The notes under the pieces: model-generated | What the model was told of the DNA's origin: nothing | The model's database searches: none | Seen by the model: only the letters and a program-made list of their open reading frames with translations | Translations under genes and position numbers: made by a program | Part shown: piece after piece, positions 40,308-52,340 of the stretch | Numbering within the stretch: the stretch's first letter is position 1 | Layout: each line of letters opens with the position of its first letter | DNA from: Trichomonas vaginalis G3 | Taxonomy: Eukaryota > Parabasalia > Trichomonadida > Trichomonadidae | DNA length: 64,000 bases | NCBI RefSeq assembly: GCF_026262505.1 | Contig: NC_067206.1 | Location: 8,150,879 to 8,214,878, forward strand | Direction: 5' to 3'

Positions 40308-41165
40308 TTATAATATTGCTATGGTAGAGTTTAAGAGTTGAGCTTCAATGTATAAACAATCTTTTCTATCTGGAGGCAAGAACACTGGTGCTTTATGGTC
40401 ATGAGTTGAGTACATGTCTATCCAAAACTCACGATTGAAACCAGTTAGTTTGTAATATTTAGGATTTGGTAATGGTGAATTTCTTGTATGACCAATGAAC
40501 TCATTTTCAACTCCTTTACTTAGGTTTGAATATAATATTGCTTGTTTTCTATCCCAAATACCTGGAAATCTAATTTCGGAAAAATCATTTTTCCTCGGAA
40601 GCATTGCATCATAATTGAAAACATTTTTGAAATCATCACTTGGTTCAGAGATTTGAAATCTTATACGTAATGGATTTTCTTTCTTTTTAGCTACTTCATT
40701 GAATGGTGAATATATAACAAACTGACAGTCATGAGTTCCATCTTCATTTTCATTAAATTCATAATGAAAGTCTATAAGTTGTGGCTGACTACCTTCTTCT
40801 TTCAGTTGTGCAAGAAACTCACGTAAAGGCTGTAAAGTTTGTACTTCAATGTTAAACTTTTTCTCGGACATTTCATTAAATGAAATCATACATTGTTGCA
40901 ATGTTGTATCGTCTTTAAAGTATTTGTATATGTGAATGTTTTGGGCGCTTAAAGACTGTTCGTCATTTTCTATCTCGACTTGAAGTATAAAGTCAACCTT
41001 TCTGAAAGCACGTGTTATATACATAGATGTTATGCCAATGTACTTCTCTTCATTTATGTTCACAATCCAGTCTGTTGGAAACTTAAACGTTACTCTGTTC
41101 CCCTTTATTTTGACGTCAGGGTTTTCACTACTGAACGCAACAGATAAAGGTATTTGTCTATACAT
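40308..41165 (-). CDS. Minor capsid candidate (unit E)
   Basis: Open and identical to the reference copy. Confidence 0.6.
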   Translation of the reverse strand: MYRQIPLSVAFSSENPDVKIKGNRVTFKFPTDWIVNINEEKYIGITSMYITRAFRKVDFILQVEIENDEQSLSAQNIHIYKYFKDDTTLQQCMISFNEMSEKKFNIEVQTLQPLREFLAQLKEEGSQPQLIDFHYEFNENEDGTHDCQFVIYSPFNEVAKKKENPLRIRFQISEPSDDFKNVFNYDAMLPRKNDFSEIRFPGIWDRKQAILYSNLSKGVENEFIGHTRNSPLPNPKYYKLTGFNREFWIDMYSTHDHKAPVFLPPDRKDCLYIEAQLLNSTIAIL

Positions 41166-41189
41166 TTAGTTCCGATAAAAATAAACCAT

Positions 41190-41450
41190 TTACTCTTTCT
41201 TTGCTTCAGCTTCTTTAGCTTTTGCTTCAGCTTCTTCTCTAGCTTTTTTCGCCAGTAGTCTTGGGTTCTTCTGTCTTCCAGCAGCTAATGCAGCAAGTTG
41301 TTTTTCACTAAGTTTTCTCTTTGGTCTCTCTGGCTTTTGTTCTTGTTTTTGTTCCTTCAGTTCGGATAAAATTTGCTCACGAATTTCTTTCTTCAATGCT
41401 TCAACATCTATGACCCCTTGGGTCTTGTCCGTGGGGCTTGTCTGAGTCAT
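41190..41450 (-). CDS. 86-aa basic protein (unit E)
   Basis: Identical to the reference copy. Confidence 0.72.
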   Translation of the reverse strand: MTQTSPTDKTQGVIDVEALKKEIREQILSELKEQKQEQKPERPKRKLSEKQLAALAAGRQKNPRLLAKKAREEAEAKAKEAEAKKE

Positions 41451-41495
41451 TTGACTGCAGATAAAAAACAAAATTAAAACTTTAACCGATGTAAA

Positions 41496-41933
41496 ATGAG
41501 CTTGTCAAAATCAGAGCGAGAGTCTATTATATTAAATGACGCAAGAGGAATACAACATCCTTTCTATTATGTAAGTCAGAGTAAAGATGGTAAAATATAT
41601 GTTAGGAAAAGAAAGGTTCCATTAGCGAATACAGAGAGCGACAACATTAAGGTGCATGGCACCGAGGGCGAAGCCCACGAAGCCCATATAAAACATTCTG
41701 TTCAAACTGAGCCACCAAAAGAACAAGAAGAAAAGAAGCCAGATGTACTTTCAATAACGAACCAAGAGCTTATTGCAAAGTTCGTGAATTTCATTGAAAA
41801 ACAAACCGAGTCAAAGAACCCTGACCCACCAGTGAAAGAAGTTGAGACAAAAGAAAATGTACAGTTCATTGAAAATGTCAAGAAACAACTTCCACCACGA
41901 ATGCCAAGAAGAAGAGTGAGAATAATGAAGTAA
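41496..41933 (+). CDS. 145-aa protein (unit E)
   Basis: Identical to the reference copy. Confidence 0.78.
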   Translation: MSLSKSERESIILNDARGIQHPFYYVSQSKDGKIYVRKRKVPLANTESDNIKVHGTEGEAHEAHIKHSVQTEPPKEQEEKKPDVLSITNQELIAKFVNFIEKQTESKNPDPPVKEVETKENVQFIENVKKQLPPRMPRRRVRIMK

Positions 41934-41960
41934 AGAGATATTTTTATCCGAATCAAAGAC

Positions 41961-43535
41961 ATGCAGAACGAACAGTTAAACGAATTTACTCCAGCAGAGC
42001 ATATTCATCAGATTCGCTCATATTTCGATATCATAGACAATGCAGTTCAAATTGGTGACACTAATAGAAAATATTCTGACGCAAAGATTCCATCACAACC
42101 TGGAACTGCTAAAGATAACACATGGGTAACATTCAATCTCTCACCTCCTGGTGAAAATATGTTGGACCTTTACAATACATTCATTACATATAAAATGGAA
42201 GGTCAATTTATTGTAGATAAAGAAATTGGTTCAGGTTCCGATAAAACAAACCCACCAGGATTTTGGATTGGTTTCGATGACGCTTTCTATGCAGTTGCTG
42301 GATATCAAATCCTTGCAAATGGTCGTATCGTATATTCTCAAGACAACGCAAGAGAAGAAGCATATATAACTTCAAACTCACAAACTGCCGAACAAATAAA
42401 GAAAGTAGATGTTTTCTCAAAGACTCGACATGAAGATGTATGGAGTCATTCGGGAACATACAGAACAGGACAAATTGTTAGTGGTCCAATTACAGCAGGA
42501 AAATCATTTGATTTTAAGCTTCGTTTAAGAATTCCTGTTAGAAGATTCCTTCCATTAGAAGCTATTCGATTTATTCCAGCTTTTGCAGGAAACATTCAGC
42601 TTAAAGTAAAGTTCAGTAGCGACGCCTTACAATGCACATCTATATCTGTAAATGATATCATTGCTTTCAATCCAACTCTTAAAGTTGCATTTGCTTCAGA
42701 TTCAAATCCACCGACAAATAAATTTGTTCCATGGAATGAACCATTCACTATGATAACGAAGGCAGTAGAAGCTAGTGGAACAGTTACTATTACAACTGTA
42801 ACCAAGCAACTATTTCGAACAAAGATGGATTTTAATGAATGTTTTATTCATCCAAAGTCATTCTCTTTAGACCCTAACATTTATACAGAACTTGTAGAAC
42901 ATTATACAAACGAGGCTTTATGTTTTCCTGTTAAAGTTATGGATTGGATTCCTATGGACGGTTCATTCTCAAAGAATACAGATAGTTCAAGTGCAACATT
43001 TACAGCAGCTTATACGCCTATTAATGTTAAAAGTATTTGGGCACTATTTAGAAAGAAAGACAACTATTATGTTAATTTTGAGAACCCTAAGTTTAAATAT
43101 CTTCAGCTTTCCATGGGAGCTTATGGAAATATGCCTGCAGAACCTGAAAAATCATATGGACCTGTATTTTATGAAATGGTTGCGAACGCTTGCAATACAA
43201 ACAATGATATGATAGGATTTAATGAAGATGTTATGAGGTCATTGGTGGATGATGGTAGTGTGGAACATAAATGGGATAGCTATGACAACACACATTTCTT
43301 ATGTGGTTTTCCAACAGAAGTGGACTTTTGCTTCCAGCAAGGTCAAACTTCAACAGCTCCAATAACATACAAATTGTCTGTTAAAGGACCTATTGAACTA
43401 GCAACTGAAAATGTACCAAAGCCACTTATTGGATTTATGAGGGATTGTTGCTTTGCCATTCAGGTGCGTGCTAATGGCATCCCAATAATAAGATTAGATG
43501 ACTATAACTTAGCCGCGGACGACAGTGAGGAATAA
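41961..43535 (+). CDS. Major capsid protein candidate (unit E)
   Basis: Open at 524 residues. Confidence 0.75.
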   Translation: MQNEQLNEFTPAEHIHQIRSYFDIIDNAVQIGDTNRKYSDAKIPSQPGTAKDNTWVTFNLSPPGENMLDLYNTFITYKMEGQFIVDKEIGSGSDKTNPPGFWIGFDDAFYAVAGYQILANGRIVYSQDNAREEAYITSNSQTAEQIKKVDVFSKTRHEDVWSHSGTYRTGQIVSGPITAGKSFDFKLRLRIPVRRFLPLEAIRFIPAFAGNIQLKVKFSSDALQCTSISVNDIIAFNPTLKVAFASDSNPPTNKFVPWNEPFTMITKAVEASGTVTITTVTKQLFRTKMDFNECFIHPKSFSLDPNIYTELVEHYTNEALCFPVKVMDWIPMDGSFSKNTDSSSATFTAAYTPINVKSIWALFRKKDNYYVNFENPKFKYLQLSMGAYGNMPAEPEKSYGPVFYEMVANACNTNNDMIGFNEDVMRSLVDDGSVEHKWDSYDNTHFLCGFPTEVDFCFQQGQTSTAPITYKLSVKGPIELATENVPKPLIGFMRDCCFAIQVRANGIPIIRLDDYNLAADDSEE

Positions 43536-43565
43536 AGGATGAACGTTTATTTTTAAAGCTTATAA

Positions 43566-44006
43566 ATGAGTTCTTCATCAAGCTCTCGTGAACCTTCACC
43601 ATCTATGAAACAAACTTTACCAAACGATTATGGAGCACCTATTGAATATTTCTTACGAGCTGCACAATGGCAAAGAGCAGTCTCACCAAGGTTAGGTGTT
43701 CCACCAGCTCCTGTCAAAAATAGCATTTGGTCAAGTCCTTATATAAGATATGGTCTCCCACTAGGTTTGATAGCTACAGCAGGAGCAGTTATGATGTTGA
43801 AAAGAAATAAAGCAAATGTTGTAAATAATACTGAAGTAGCTGAAGTTAAACAAACTCCAACACCTTCACAAGCAAAACCTTCAATGACTCCTGAACCTAT
43901 GGAAGTACAAACTCCTGTTCAAAAGTCAACTCCTAAACCGACTCCAACATTTAAACTAGAACCTACTCCTCAAATAAATCGTAAAACTCCTGCGTTTCCT
44001 TACTGA
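43566..44006 (+). CDS. 146-aa single-span membrane protein (unit E)
   Basis: Identical to the reference copy. Confidence 0.82.
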   Translation: MSSSSSSREPSPSMKQTLPNDYGAPIEYFLRAAQWQRAVSPRLGVPPAPVKNSIWSSPYIRYGLPLGLIATAGAVMMLKRNKANVVNNTEVAEVKQTPTPSQAKPSMTPEPMEVQTPVQKSTPKPTPTFKLEPTPQINRKTPAFPY

Positions 44007-44054
44007 AAAAATAACGTTATTTTTATTTAATATTAAAATTTTTATTTGATTGAA

Positions 44055-44291
44055 ATGACGACTAAAGTCACTGAAGCAATGAAACAAAAGTTTTTGGTAG
44101 AATACATTAAATCAGGAACTATTCCAGAAGGTTTTTACATTCATACTATGAAGGATGGTAGAGTTCAGTTTAGAAAGATAAAGCAACCATTAGATAAAGA
44201 AGGAATTTTGAGAAAGATTAAACTTCATGAGGACAACATTGCTAAACTTAGGAAGAAGTTAGAAGAGTTGGAGAAAGGAAGAGAGTTATAA
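44055..44291 (+). CDS. 78-aa coiled-coil protein (unit E)
   Basis: Identical to the reference copy. Confidence 0.78.
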   Translation: MTTKVTEAMKQKFLVEYIKSGTIPEGFYIHTMKDGRVQFRKIKQPLDKEGILRKIKLHEDNIAKLRKKLEELEKGREL

Positions 44292-44307
44292 AGCAATGAA
44301 TTCAAGT

Positions 44308-44355
44308 GGGTGAAAAAAGAGGTGAAAAAAGAGGTGAGATCTCACCACTTCACCT
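44308..44355. repeat. Nested palindrome in the 78/108-aa spacer (unit E)
   Basis: Three-repeat version, same as unit D. Confidence 0.82.
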
Positions 44356-44443
44356 AAATTTATTTTTGTGCTATGTTTTCATACGTGTGAAGGTAGTGAT
44401 ATCATTTATTTTTAAGTTTATTTTTAAGTTTATTTTTATGTAA

Positions 44444-44770
44444 ATGACGAAAACTATTGAGATAACAAACTACAACCGTCATGAGTTCAAGAATTTGTTC
44501 TTCGTTCCTCGTGAAAATACATTCTATCAGATACGAGGGAGAAAGGGTAAAGTTAGTTTGAGCGTTTATGACAACAAACATAATGGGAGATATATAAAAG
44601 CAATAGATACAAACGGTAAGCGTGTTTCATTAGCTTTGTCAAAACTTACTAACATTTATTTTGACAGTGACTTTGACTCTGACGATTGGAGCGACAGCAG
44701 CGATACTGAAGAATATGAACTATTGTGTGAAGCACAGCAATGGGAAGCGCTGCAATACTTTTGTAAATGA
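44444..44770 (+). CDS. 108-aa protein (unit E)
   Basis: Identical to the reference copy. Confidence 0.82.
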   Translation: MTKTIEITNYNRHEFKNLFFVPRENTFYQIRGRKGKVSLSVYDNKHNGRYIKAIDTNGKRVSLALSKLTNIYFDSDFDSDDWSDSSDTEEYELLCEAQQWEALQYFCK

Positions 44771-44987
44771 GAACATTAGTGGGAACGTTAGTGAGAACGT
44801 TTATTTTTTCATTAGTGAAGTCGTTAGTGAAAACATTAGTGAGGTGAAGTGGGTGGCGGTTTTGTAAATATTTAAGGTTAAGTTAGTGTTGTCGTTTGTG
44901 TTGTAAAATATACGTCAGCGGTTTTGTAAAGTGTCAAACCGTTATCTTGGGTAAGGTGGAACGCAGTGCCGCCGTACCCAAGATAAC
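44771..44987. promoter_or_regulatory. Iteron array and 47-base hairpin (unit E/F junction)
   Basis: Iterons at 44771-44842, hairpin at 44941-44987. Confidence 0.8.
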
Positions 44988-45101
44988 CATACTAACTTAA
45001 AATTAGTTCGCAAAGCTAACGATGTCCTTCGTTCCATTGACGACAAACCAAAAGAAGGTGAGAGATGGTTAAAGAAAGATGAAGAGAATAGGAAGAGAAA
45101 T

Positions 45102-48100
45102 GTGAAGTCAGGCAATAGACTCATTGACTTTAATATCGAAGCTTTAGATGAACCAAACAGAGACTACTTACACAAACATTTCGGTAAGGTTTTCATGAGA
45201 CTCTTAGAGAAAATTAAAATAAACTCACAACAGAGATGGATGGTATGTTATAAACTTGGTGGAAAGTATGAATGTTCTACGTTAAACCTCAATAATATTG
45301 GAACATTACTACATCAGCTCTTGAAGGAGAACTTTATATCAGAGATAGAAGCAAATGCTGCAGGTATTGTTGAAATGCACTATGACTTCTTCTTGACAAA
45401 CATAAAGAATCTTACTGAAATAAAGATGTATGATTTAACAGAATATGAAGGCTTAACGATGTCAGATGTTAAGAAAGGAAAGCCACAGAAGCGACCATAT
45501 AGAGATGAAAGCACACTGACAAATGACCAGAAAGCCATTTTGGAAGCTCTTAAGCAAACAGGAAACCCAGCACTTATAGAAAGCTTTTGGAAAGATAATG
45601 GTGAAAAGAAGTTTTATAAGAAGAGAAGCGGTCAGTTCTGGAAGTATCTTTGCACATTACCTATAAATCTTGAACGCTACCAAATCTTCAATGAACTGAA
45701 CAAAAGAACTGCAACACTTATGACAGAGGACAATTGTTTCGTTTATGCTTGCATTCAGGCTGGAGTAAATGAAGAAACTATTGACCACATGAGAGAAGTC
45801 ATTCGTGTTAGAGACTTTCCTCAAAGTAAAGTACAAGAAATTTCTGACGCAACAGGTATAGCATTTAATGTTACCATTGGTTATTTCAATGACTCAAGAC
45901 ATAATGAAATAAAGAGATACATACCAAAAGAATGTAAAACTGTTCGAACTATTGACTTACTTCTTGTTGAAGACCACTACATGCTAAATGAAAGACTTCC
46001 AATGACAACATATTTCATTCGCAACTATATAGAAATCTTGAAGGAGTGTGGTGGAATGAACATTGAAAAACAGATGAAAATATATACAATGAGAGATGGT
46101 AAATACATTGTTCGCATGGATAGAACTACACCACTATGGGATGTTATGAAAACATTGTGGGAGTGCATATATTTCGAACCTATTTCTTATGGATAACTTT
46201 TCACATATACTACTGACTTATATAAACAGAACCTTGCACCATTTAAAGACTTGTCATATGCTCCAAAGTATTGTGTACAACTGAAGGAGAAAGTAGAGTC
46301 AAAAGAAGTAAATAAAGCTAAATGTAAGTTCATTCCTGAGCACGTTTTCTTTGCTGACTTTGAGTGCAGTACCGATGGCTTTCATAAAGCTTTTAACATA
46401 TGTTATGACAGTGAAGATGGTTCAGTGAGTGAAAGCATATGGGGTCAAAACTGTGCAACAGAATTTTTGGAGCGACTTCCTGACAAGAGTTTAATATATT
46501 TCCATAACCTCAGTTATGACATAAACTTCATCTTAAGACACATGACAGAAGTGAAAGGAACTCCCATCATTAAAGGTTCACGAACAATGCAAATAACTGG
46601 CTTATATAAAGGACGGGCAATTATTATAAAAGACTCTTACAGTGTTATAAATAAGAAGCCTAAACTATTTCCTGCTATGTTTAACTTACAAACAGGACCG
46701 AAAGAAGTATTTCCATACAACTACTACAGCAGTACTTTGTTAGCAAATGACAACAGAACTGGTGTCATTTCTGAAGCATGTAAGTTTATCCGGGATGCAG
46801 ATACATTCATGAAAAACATAGATTCCATCAAAGGTTGCAGAATAGATGAGAACCACTTCGACTTAGAAAAGTATAGTACATTTTATTGCAAACAAGATGT
46901 AAGAATTTTAAGAGAAGGTTTTGTTAAGTTCCGCAATGACATATTGAAAGAATTTGATTTAAACGTTTATGACTACGTTAGTATTTGTTCAATTGCTAAC
47001 AAATTATTTGAGAACAGAGTGTACTTCCCGAATGGAAATCTTTATGACCTCTCAAATAAACCAAGAGAGTTTATTTCGAGATGCATTCAAGGTGGAAGAT
47101 GTATGTTGTCAGATAACATTAAACAAAAGAGTAAAGAGAAACTCATTGCTGATTTCGACGCTGTTTCATTATATCCATCAGCTATAGCAAGACTTTATAC
47201 TTTAGAAGGTATTCCAAAGGTTATGAAGAAAGAAATGTTAAGCAAAGAGTATCTCATGAAACATTTATTTGATGACGACCAAAAGGAACCCATTGGTGAA
47301 AAGTTTATGTCTGGCTTCTTTGTTCTCATTAAGATAAAAGAGATTGGCATACATAGACACTTTCCTTTAATAGTTTGTGACCCTGAACTAAATCTAGAAC
47401 TTAACGTTCCCAGAAGTTCAAATACTTGCTGTTTAATGTATGTTGACCATATAACATTACAAGACCTCATAAAATATCAAGGTGTCAAATGTGAAGTGTT
47501 GCAAGGATACTATTACGATGGAAACAGAGATATAAGAATAAGAGATGAAGTAAAGAAGTTGTTTGAGTTAAGGTTAAAGTATAAGAAAGAAGGAAATCCT
47601 TTGCAAGAAAATATAAAGCTCATTCTGAACAGTATTTATGGCAAAACTATTCTATCTCCTATTGAGTCAAAAATAACCATAGTAGATGACAAAGATGCTA
47701 TAAGATATGCTATAAGAAACTACAACCATATAGTGAAGTTCGAAGGTTTGGATGGTTCGGATAAAACTATTTTCAAGCTAACGAAAAGCATTTGCAGATA
47801 CTTTAACTTCTGTCCACTTGGTGTTAATATTCTGTCAATGTCGAAGAGAATAATGAACGAAGTATTCTGTACTGCAGAAGATATGGGACTTCAAATATTT
47901 TACCAGGACTGTGATAGCATGCATTTTTCAATGAAGACATACCAAAGCTTGCAGCAGAGTTTAAGAAGAGATACGGTAGAGAACTTATTGGTAAAACATT
48001 AGGTCAGTTCCATTCTGACTTCGCAGAAATAACACCTGGAAAACAAAGTTTAGCATACAAGTCAATATTTTGTGGAAAGAAGACTTACATAGACTTACTC

Positions 48101-48412
48101 ACTAACGATTTAAATGAAGTTGCATTCCATGCACGTTGCAAAGGTGTCAAACAAGACGTCCTTGCTTTAACAGCAAATGAAATGTTTCCTGAAGCTATAC
48201 AATGCTATTACAATGAAGATAAGAACATTCACATACCTGTTGGAACATATGACAAAGACTCTGAGTTCAGTTTAATGAAACTTTACAAAGCACTTTATGA
48301 CGGTCAAGAGATTGGATTTGACTTATGTAAGTCTGCTACACTTGCATTTGAGGAAAAGTTTAACTTTTCTATTCAGACTAAGACTTCATTCATAAGAAAG
48401 CTTAAGTTCTGA
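45102..48412 (+). pseudogene. Protein-primed DNA polymerase, broken (unit F)
   Basis: Full length with about two breaks; otherwise matches units D and E. Confidence 0.88.
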
Positions 48413-48463
48413 GAACATGAATGAGAAAAATAATGAGGTCATTTATTTTTGTCAGCAGTGAGG

Positions 48464-49033
48464 TCATATAAGATTATATTGACGTTTGAATGCACTGTAT
48501 GAAATTTTTGTAAGTTTTCCTTTTACAGTCCATGCATTTACATACAGAGTTCCACATTTATTGTTTTCCATTACATGAAGCTCTCTATAGCGAATTCCAT
48601 TAAAGAAATAGAAGAGGTCTTGTTCTGGGTCATAGTATAAATCATCGAACTCATGTTTTCCATATGTTTTAACTTCAATGGAGTTTTCACCAATTTCATC
48701 TACATAGTTATAATTTATACCATTTGCTTTACATCTGTTTTTATTGTTTTGTTGTGATGTTACATATCTTAAATTTTCTATTCTATTGTCTGTTCGTATA
48801 TGATTTATATGGTCTACTTGAGGTAAGTTGTCTGGGTTAAGTATGAATTGTTCTGCTATAAGTTTGTGCTTGAAGTATTTTTGACCGTTTAAACATAACC
48901 TATAATATCCATCGCTCATCCATTCACTCACAATTTTTCCTGTAGATTTTTTCCTAATATTGTGTGGATATTCTGTGTTAATTTCATAGTCGTTGTCAGC
49001 AACAAGTGTTTCCCAAACGTCTTCACCTTCCAT
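48464..49033 (-). CDS. HNH endonuclease, type 2 (unit F)
   Basis: Identical to the reference copy. Confidence 0.85.
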   Translation of the reverse strand: MEGEDVWETLVADNDYEINTEYPHNIRKKSTGKIVSEWMSDGYYRLCLNGQKYFKHKLIAEQFILNPDNLPQVDHINHIRTDNRIENLRYVTSQQNNKNRCKANGINYNYVDEIGENSIEVKTYGKHEFDDLYYDPEQDLFYFFNGIRYRELHVMENNKCGTLYVNAWTVKGKLTKISYSAFKRQYNLI

Positions 49034-49083
49034 GCCTTTCACTCAAATAAAAATTTTCAGAAAAAATAAAACTAGCTCAGATT

Positions 49084-49941
49084 TTATAATATTGCTATGG
49101 TAGAGTTTAAGAGTTGAGCTTCAATGTATAAACAATCTTTTCTATCTGGAGGCAAGAACACTGGTGCTTTATGGTCATGAGTTGAGTACATGTCTATCCA
49201 AAACTCACGATTGAAACCAGTTAGTTTGTAATATTTAGGATTTGGTAATGGTGAATTTCTTGTATGACCAATGAACTCATTTTCAACTCCTTTACTTAGG
49301 TTTGAATATAATATTGCTTGTTTTCTATCCCAAATACCTGGAAATCTAATTTCGGAAAAATCATTTTTCCTCGGAAGCATTGCATCATAATTGAAAACAT
49401 TTTTGAAATCATCACTTGGTTCAGAGATTTGAAATCTTATACGTAATGGATTTTCTTTCTTTTTAGCTACTTCATTGAATGGTGAATATATAACAAACTG
49501 ACAGTCATGAGTTCCATCTTCATTTTCATTAAATTCATAATGAAAGTCTATAAGTTGTGGCTGACTACCTTCTTCTTTCAGTTGTGCAAGAAACTCACGT
49601 AAAGGCTGTAAAGTTTGTACTTCAATGTTAAACTTTTTCTCGGACATTTCATTAAATGAAATCATACATTGTTGCAATGTTGTATCGTCTTTAAAGTATT
49701 TGTATATGTGAATGTTTTGGGCGCTTAAAGACTGTTCGTCATTTTCTATCTCGACTTGAAGTATAAAGTCAACCTTTCTGAAAGCACGTGTTATATACAT
49801 AGATGTTATGCCAATGTACTTCTCTTCATTTATGTTCACAATCCAGTCTGTTGGAAACTTAAACGTTACTCTGTTCCCCTTTATTTTGACGTCAGGGTTT
49901 TCACTACTGAACGCAACAGATAAAGGTATTTGTCTATACAT
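49084..49941 (-). CDS. Minor capsid candidate (unit F)
   Basis: Open and identical to the reference copy. Confidence 0.6.
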   Translation of the reverse strand: MYRQIPLSVAFSSENPDVKIKGNRVTFKFPTDWIVNINEEKYIGITSMYITRAFRKVDFILQVEIENDEQSLSAQNIHIYKYFKDDTTLQQCMISFNEMSEKKFNIEVQTLQPLREFLAQLKEEGSQPQLIDFHYEFNENEDGTHDCQFVIYSPFNEVAKKKENPLRIRFQISEPSDDFKNVFNYDAMLPRKNDFSEIRFPGIWDRKQAILYSNLSKGVENEFIGHTRNSPLPNPKYYKLTGFNREFWIDMYSTHDHKAPVFLPPDRKDCLYIEAQLLNSTIAIL

Positions 49942-49965
49942 TTAGTTCCGATAAAAATAAACCAT

Positions 49966-50226
49966 TTACTCTTTCTTTGCTTCAGCTTCTTTAGCTTTTG
50001 CTTCAGCTTCTTCTCTAGCTTTTTTCGCCAGTAGTCTTGGGTTCTTCTGTCTTCCAGCAGCTAATGCAGCAAGTTGTTTTTCACTAAGTTTTCTCTTTGG
50101 TCTCTCTGGCTTTTGTTCTTGTTTTTGTTCCTTCAGTTCGGATAAAATTTGCTCACGAATTTCTTTCTTCAATGCTTCAACATCTATGACCCCTTGGGTC
50201 TTGTCCGCTGGGCTTGTCTGAGTCAT
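49966..50226 (-). CDS. 86-aa basic protein (unit F)
   Basis: Open. One substitution near the N-terminus (TSPADK in place of TSPTDK). Confidence 0.72.
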   Translation of the reverse strand: MTQTSPADKTQGVIDVEALKKEIREQILSELKEQKQEQKPERPKRKLSEKQLAALAAGRQKNPRLLAKKAREEAEAKAKEAEAKKE

Positions 50227-50271
50227 TTGACTGCAGATAAAAAACAAAATTAAAACTTTAACCGATGTAAA

Positions 50272-50709
50272 ATGAGCTTGTCAAAATCAGAGCGAGAGTC
50301 TATTATATTAAATGACGCAAGAGGAATACAACATCCTTTCTATTATGTAAGTCAGAGTAAAGATGGTAAAATATATGTTAGGAAAAGAAAGGTTCCATTA
50401 GCGAATACAGAGAGCGACAACATTAAGGTGCATGGCACCGAGGGCGAAGCCCACGAAGCCCATATAAAACATTCTGTTCAAACTGAGCCACCAAAAGAAC
50501 AAGAAGAAAAGAAGCCAGATGTACTTTCAATAACGAACCAAGAGCTTATTGCAAAGTTCGTGAATTTCATTGAAAAACAAACCGAGTCAAAGAACCCTGA
50601 CCCACCAGTGAAAGAAGTTGAGACAAAAGAAAATGTACAGTTCATTGAAAATGTCAAGAAACAACTTCCACCACGAATGCCAAGAAGAAGAGTGAGAATA
50701 ATGAAGTAA
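50272..50709 (+). CDS. 145-aa protein (unit F)
   Basis: Identical to the reference copy. Confidence 0.78.
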   Translation: MSLSKSERESIILNDARGIQHPFYYVSQSKDGKIYVRKRKVPLANTESDNIKVHGTEGEAHEAHIKHSVQTEPPKEQEEKKPDVLSITNQELIAKFVNFIEKQTESKNPDPPVKEVETKENVQFIENVKKQLPPRMPRRRVRIMK

Positions 50710-50736
50710 AGAGATATTTTTATCCGAATCAAAGAC

Positions 50737-52311
50737 ATGCAGAACGAACAGTTAAACGAATTTACTCCAGCAGAGCATATTCATCAGATTCGCTCATATT
50801 TCGATATCATAGACAATGCAGTTCAAATTGGTGACACTAATAGAAAATATTCTGACGCAAAGATTCCATCACAACCTGGAACTGCTAAAGATAACACATG
50901 GGTAACATTCAATCTCTCACCTCCTGGTGAAAATATGTTGGACCTTTACAATACATTCATTACATATAAAATGGAAGGTCAATTTATTGTAGATAAAGAA
51001 ATTGGTTCAGGTTCCGATAAAACAAACCCACCAGGATTTTGGATTGGTTTCGATGACGCTTTCTATGCAGTTGCTGGATATCAAATCCTTGCAAATGGTC
51101 GTATCGTATATTCTCAAGACAACGCAAGAGAAGAAGCATATATAACTTCAAACTCACAAACTGCCGAACAAATAAAGAAAGTAGATGTTTTCTCAAAGAC
51201 TCGACATGAAGATGTATGGAGTCATTCGGGAACATACAGAACAGGACAAATTGTTAGTGGTCCAATTACAGCAGGAAAATCATTTGATTTTAAGCTTCGT
51301 TTAAGAATTCCTGTTAGAAGATTCCTTCCATTAGAAGCTATTCGATTTATTCCAGCTTTTGCAGGAAACATTCAGCTTAAAGTAAAGTTCAGTAGCGACG
51401 CCTTACAATGCACATCTATATCTGTAAATGATATCATTGCTTTCAATCCAACTCTTAAAGTTGCATTTGCTTCAGATTCAAATCCACCGACAAATAAATT
51501 TGTTCCATGGAATGAACCATTCACTATGATAACGAAGGCAGTAGAAGCTAGTGGAACAGTTACTATTACAACTGTAACCAAGCAACTATTTCGAACAAAG
51601 ATGGATTTTAATGAATGTTTTATTCATCCAAAGTCATTCTCTTTAGACCCTAACATTTATACAGAACTTGTAGAACATTATACAAACGAGGCTTTATGTT
51701 TTCCTGTTAAAGTTATGGATTGGATTCCTATGGACGGTTCATTCTCAAAGAATACAGATAGTTCAAGTGCAACATTTACAGCAGCTTATACGCCTATTAA
51801 TGTTAAAAGTATTTGGGCACTATTTAGAAAGAAAGACAACTATTATGTTAATTTTGAGAACCCTAAGTTTAAATATCTTCAGCTTTCCATGGGAGCTTAT
51901 GGAAATATGCCTGCAGAACCTGAAAAATCATATGGACCTGTATTTTATGAAATGGTTGCGAACGCTTGCAATACAAACAATGATATGATAGGATTTAATG
52001 AAGATGTTATGAGGTCATTGGTGGATGATGGTAGTGTGGAACATAAATGGGATAGCTATGACAACACACATTTCTTATGTGGTTTTCCAACAGAAGTGGA
52101 CTTTTGCTTCCAGCAAGGTCAAACTTCAACAGCTCCAATAACATACAAATTGTCTGTTAAAGGACCTATTGAACTAGCAACTGAAAATGTACCAAAGCCA
52201 CTTATTGGATTTATGAGGGATTGTTGCTTTGCCATTCAGGTGCGTGCTAATGGCATCCCAATAATAAGATTAGATGACTATAACTTAGCCGCGGACGACA
52301 GTGAGGAATAA
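50737..52311 (+). CDS. Major capsid protein candidate (unit F)
   Basis: Open at 524 residues. Confidence 0.75.
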   Translation: MQNEQLNEFTPAEHIHQIRSYFDIIDNAVQIGDTNRKYSDAKIPSQPGTAKDNTWVTFNLSPPGENMLDLYNTFITYKMEGQFIVDKEIGSGSDKTNPPGFWIGFDDAFYAVAGYQILANGRIVYSQDNAREEAYITSNSQTAEQIKKVDVFSKTRHEDVWSHSGTYRTGQIVSGPITAGKSFDFKLRLRIPVRRFLPLEAIRFIPAFAGNIQLKVKFSSDALQCTSISVNDIIAFNPTLKVAFASDSNPPTNKFVPWNEPFTMITKAVEASGTVTITTVTKQLFRTKMDFNECFIHPKSFSLDPNIYTELVEHYTNEALCFPVKVMDWIPMDGSFSKNTDSSSATFTAAYTPINVKSIWALFRKKDNYYVNFENPKFKYLQLSMGAYGNMPAEPEKSYGPVFYEMVANACNTNNDMIGFNEDVMRSLVDDGSVEHKWDSYDNTHFLCGFPTEVDFCFQQGQTSTAPITYKLSVKGPIELATENVPKPLIGFMRDCCFAIQVRANGIPIIRLDDYNLAADDSEE

Positions 52312-52340
52312 AGGATGAACGTTTATTTTAAAGCTTATAA

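Larger units (their letters stand above)
36167..44940 (+). mobile_element. Unit E, whole copy
   Basis: It is 8774 bases long, every gene is open and it is almost identical to unit D. The polymerase is 1102 codons long. Confidence 0.95.
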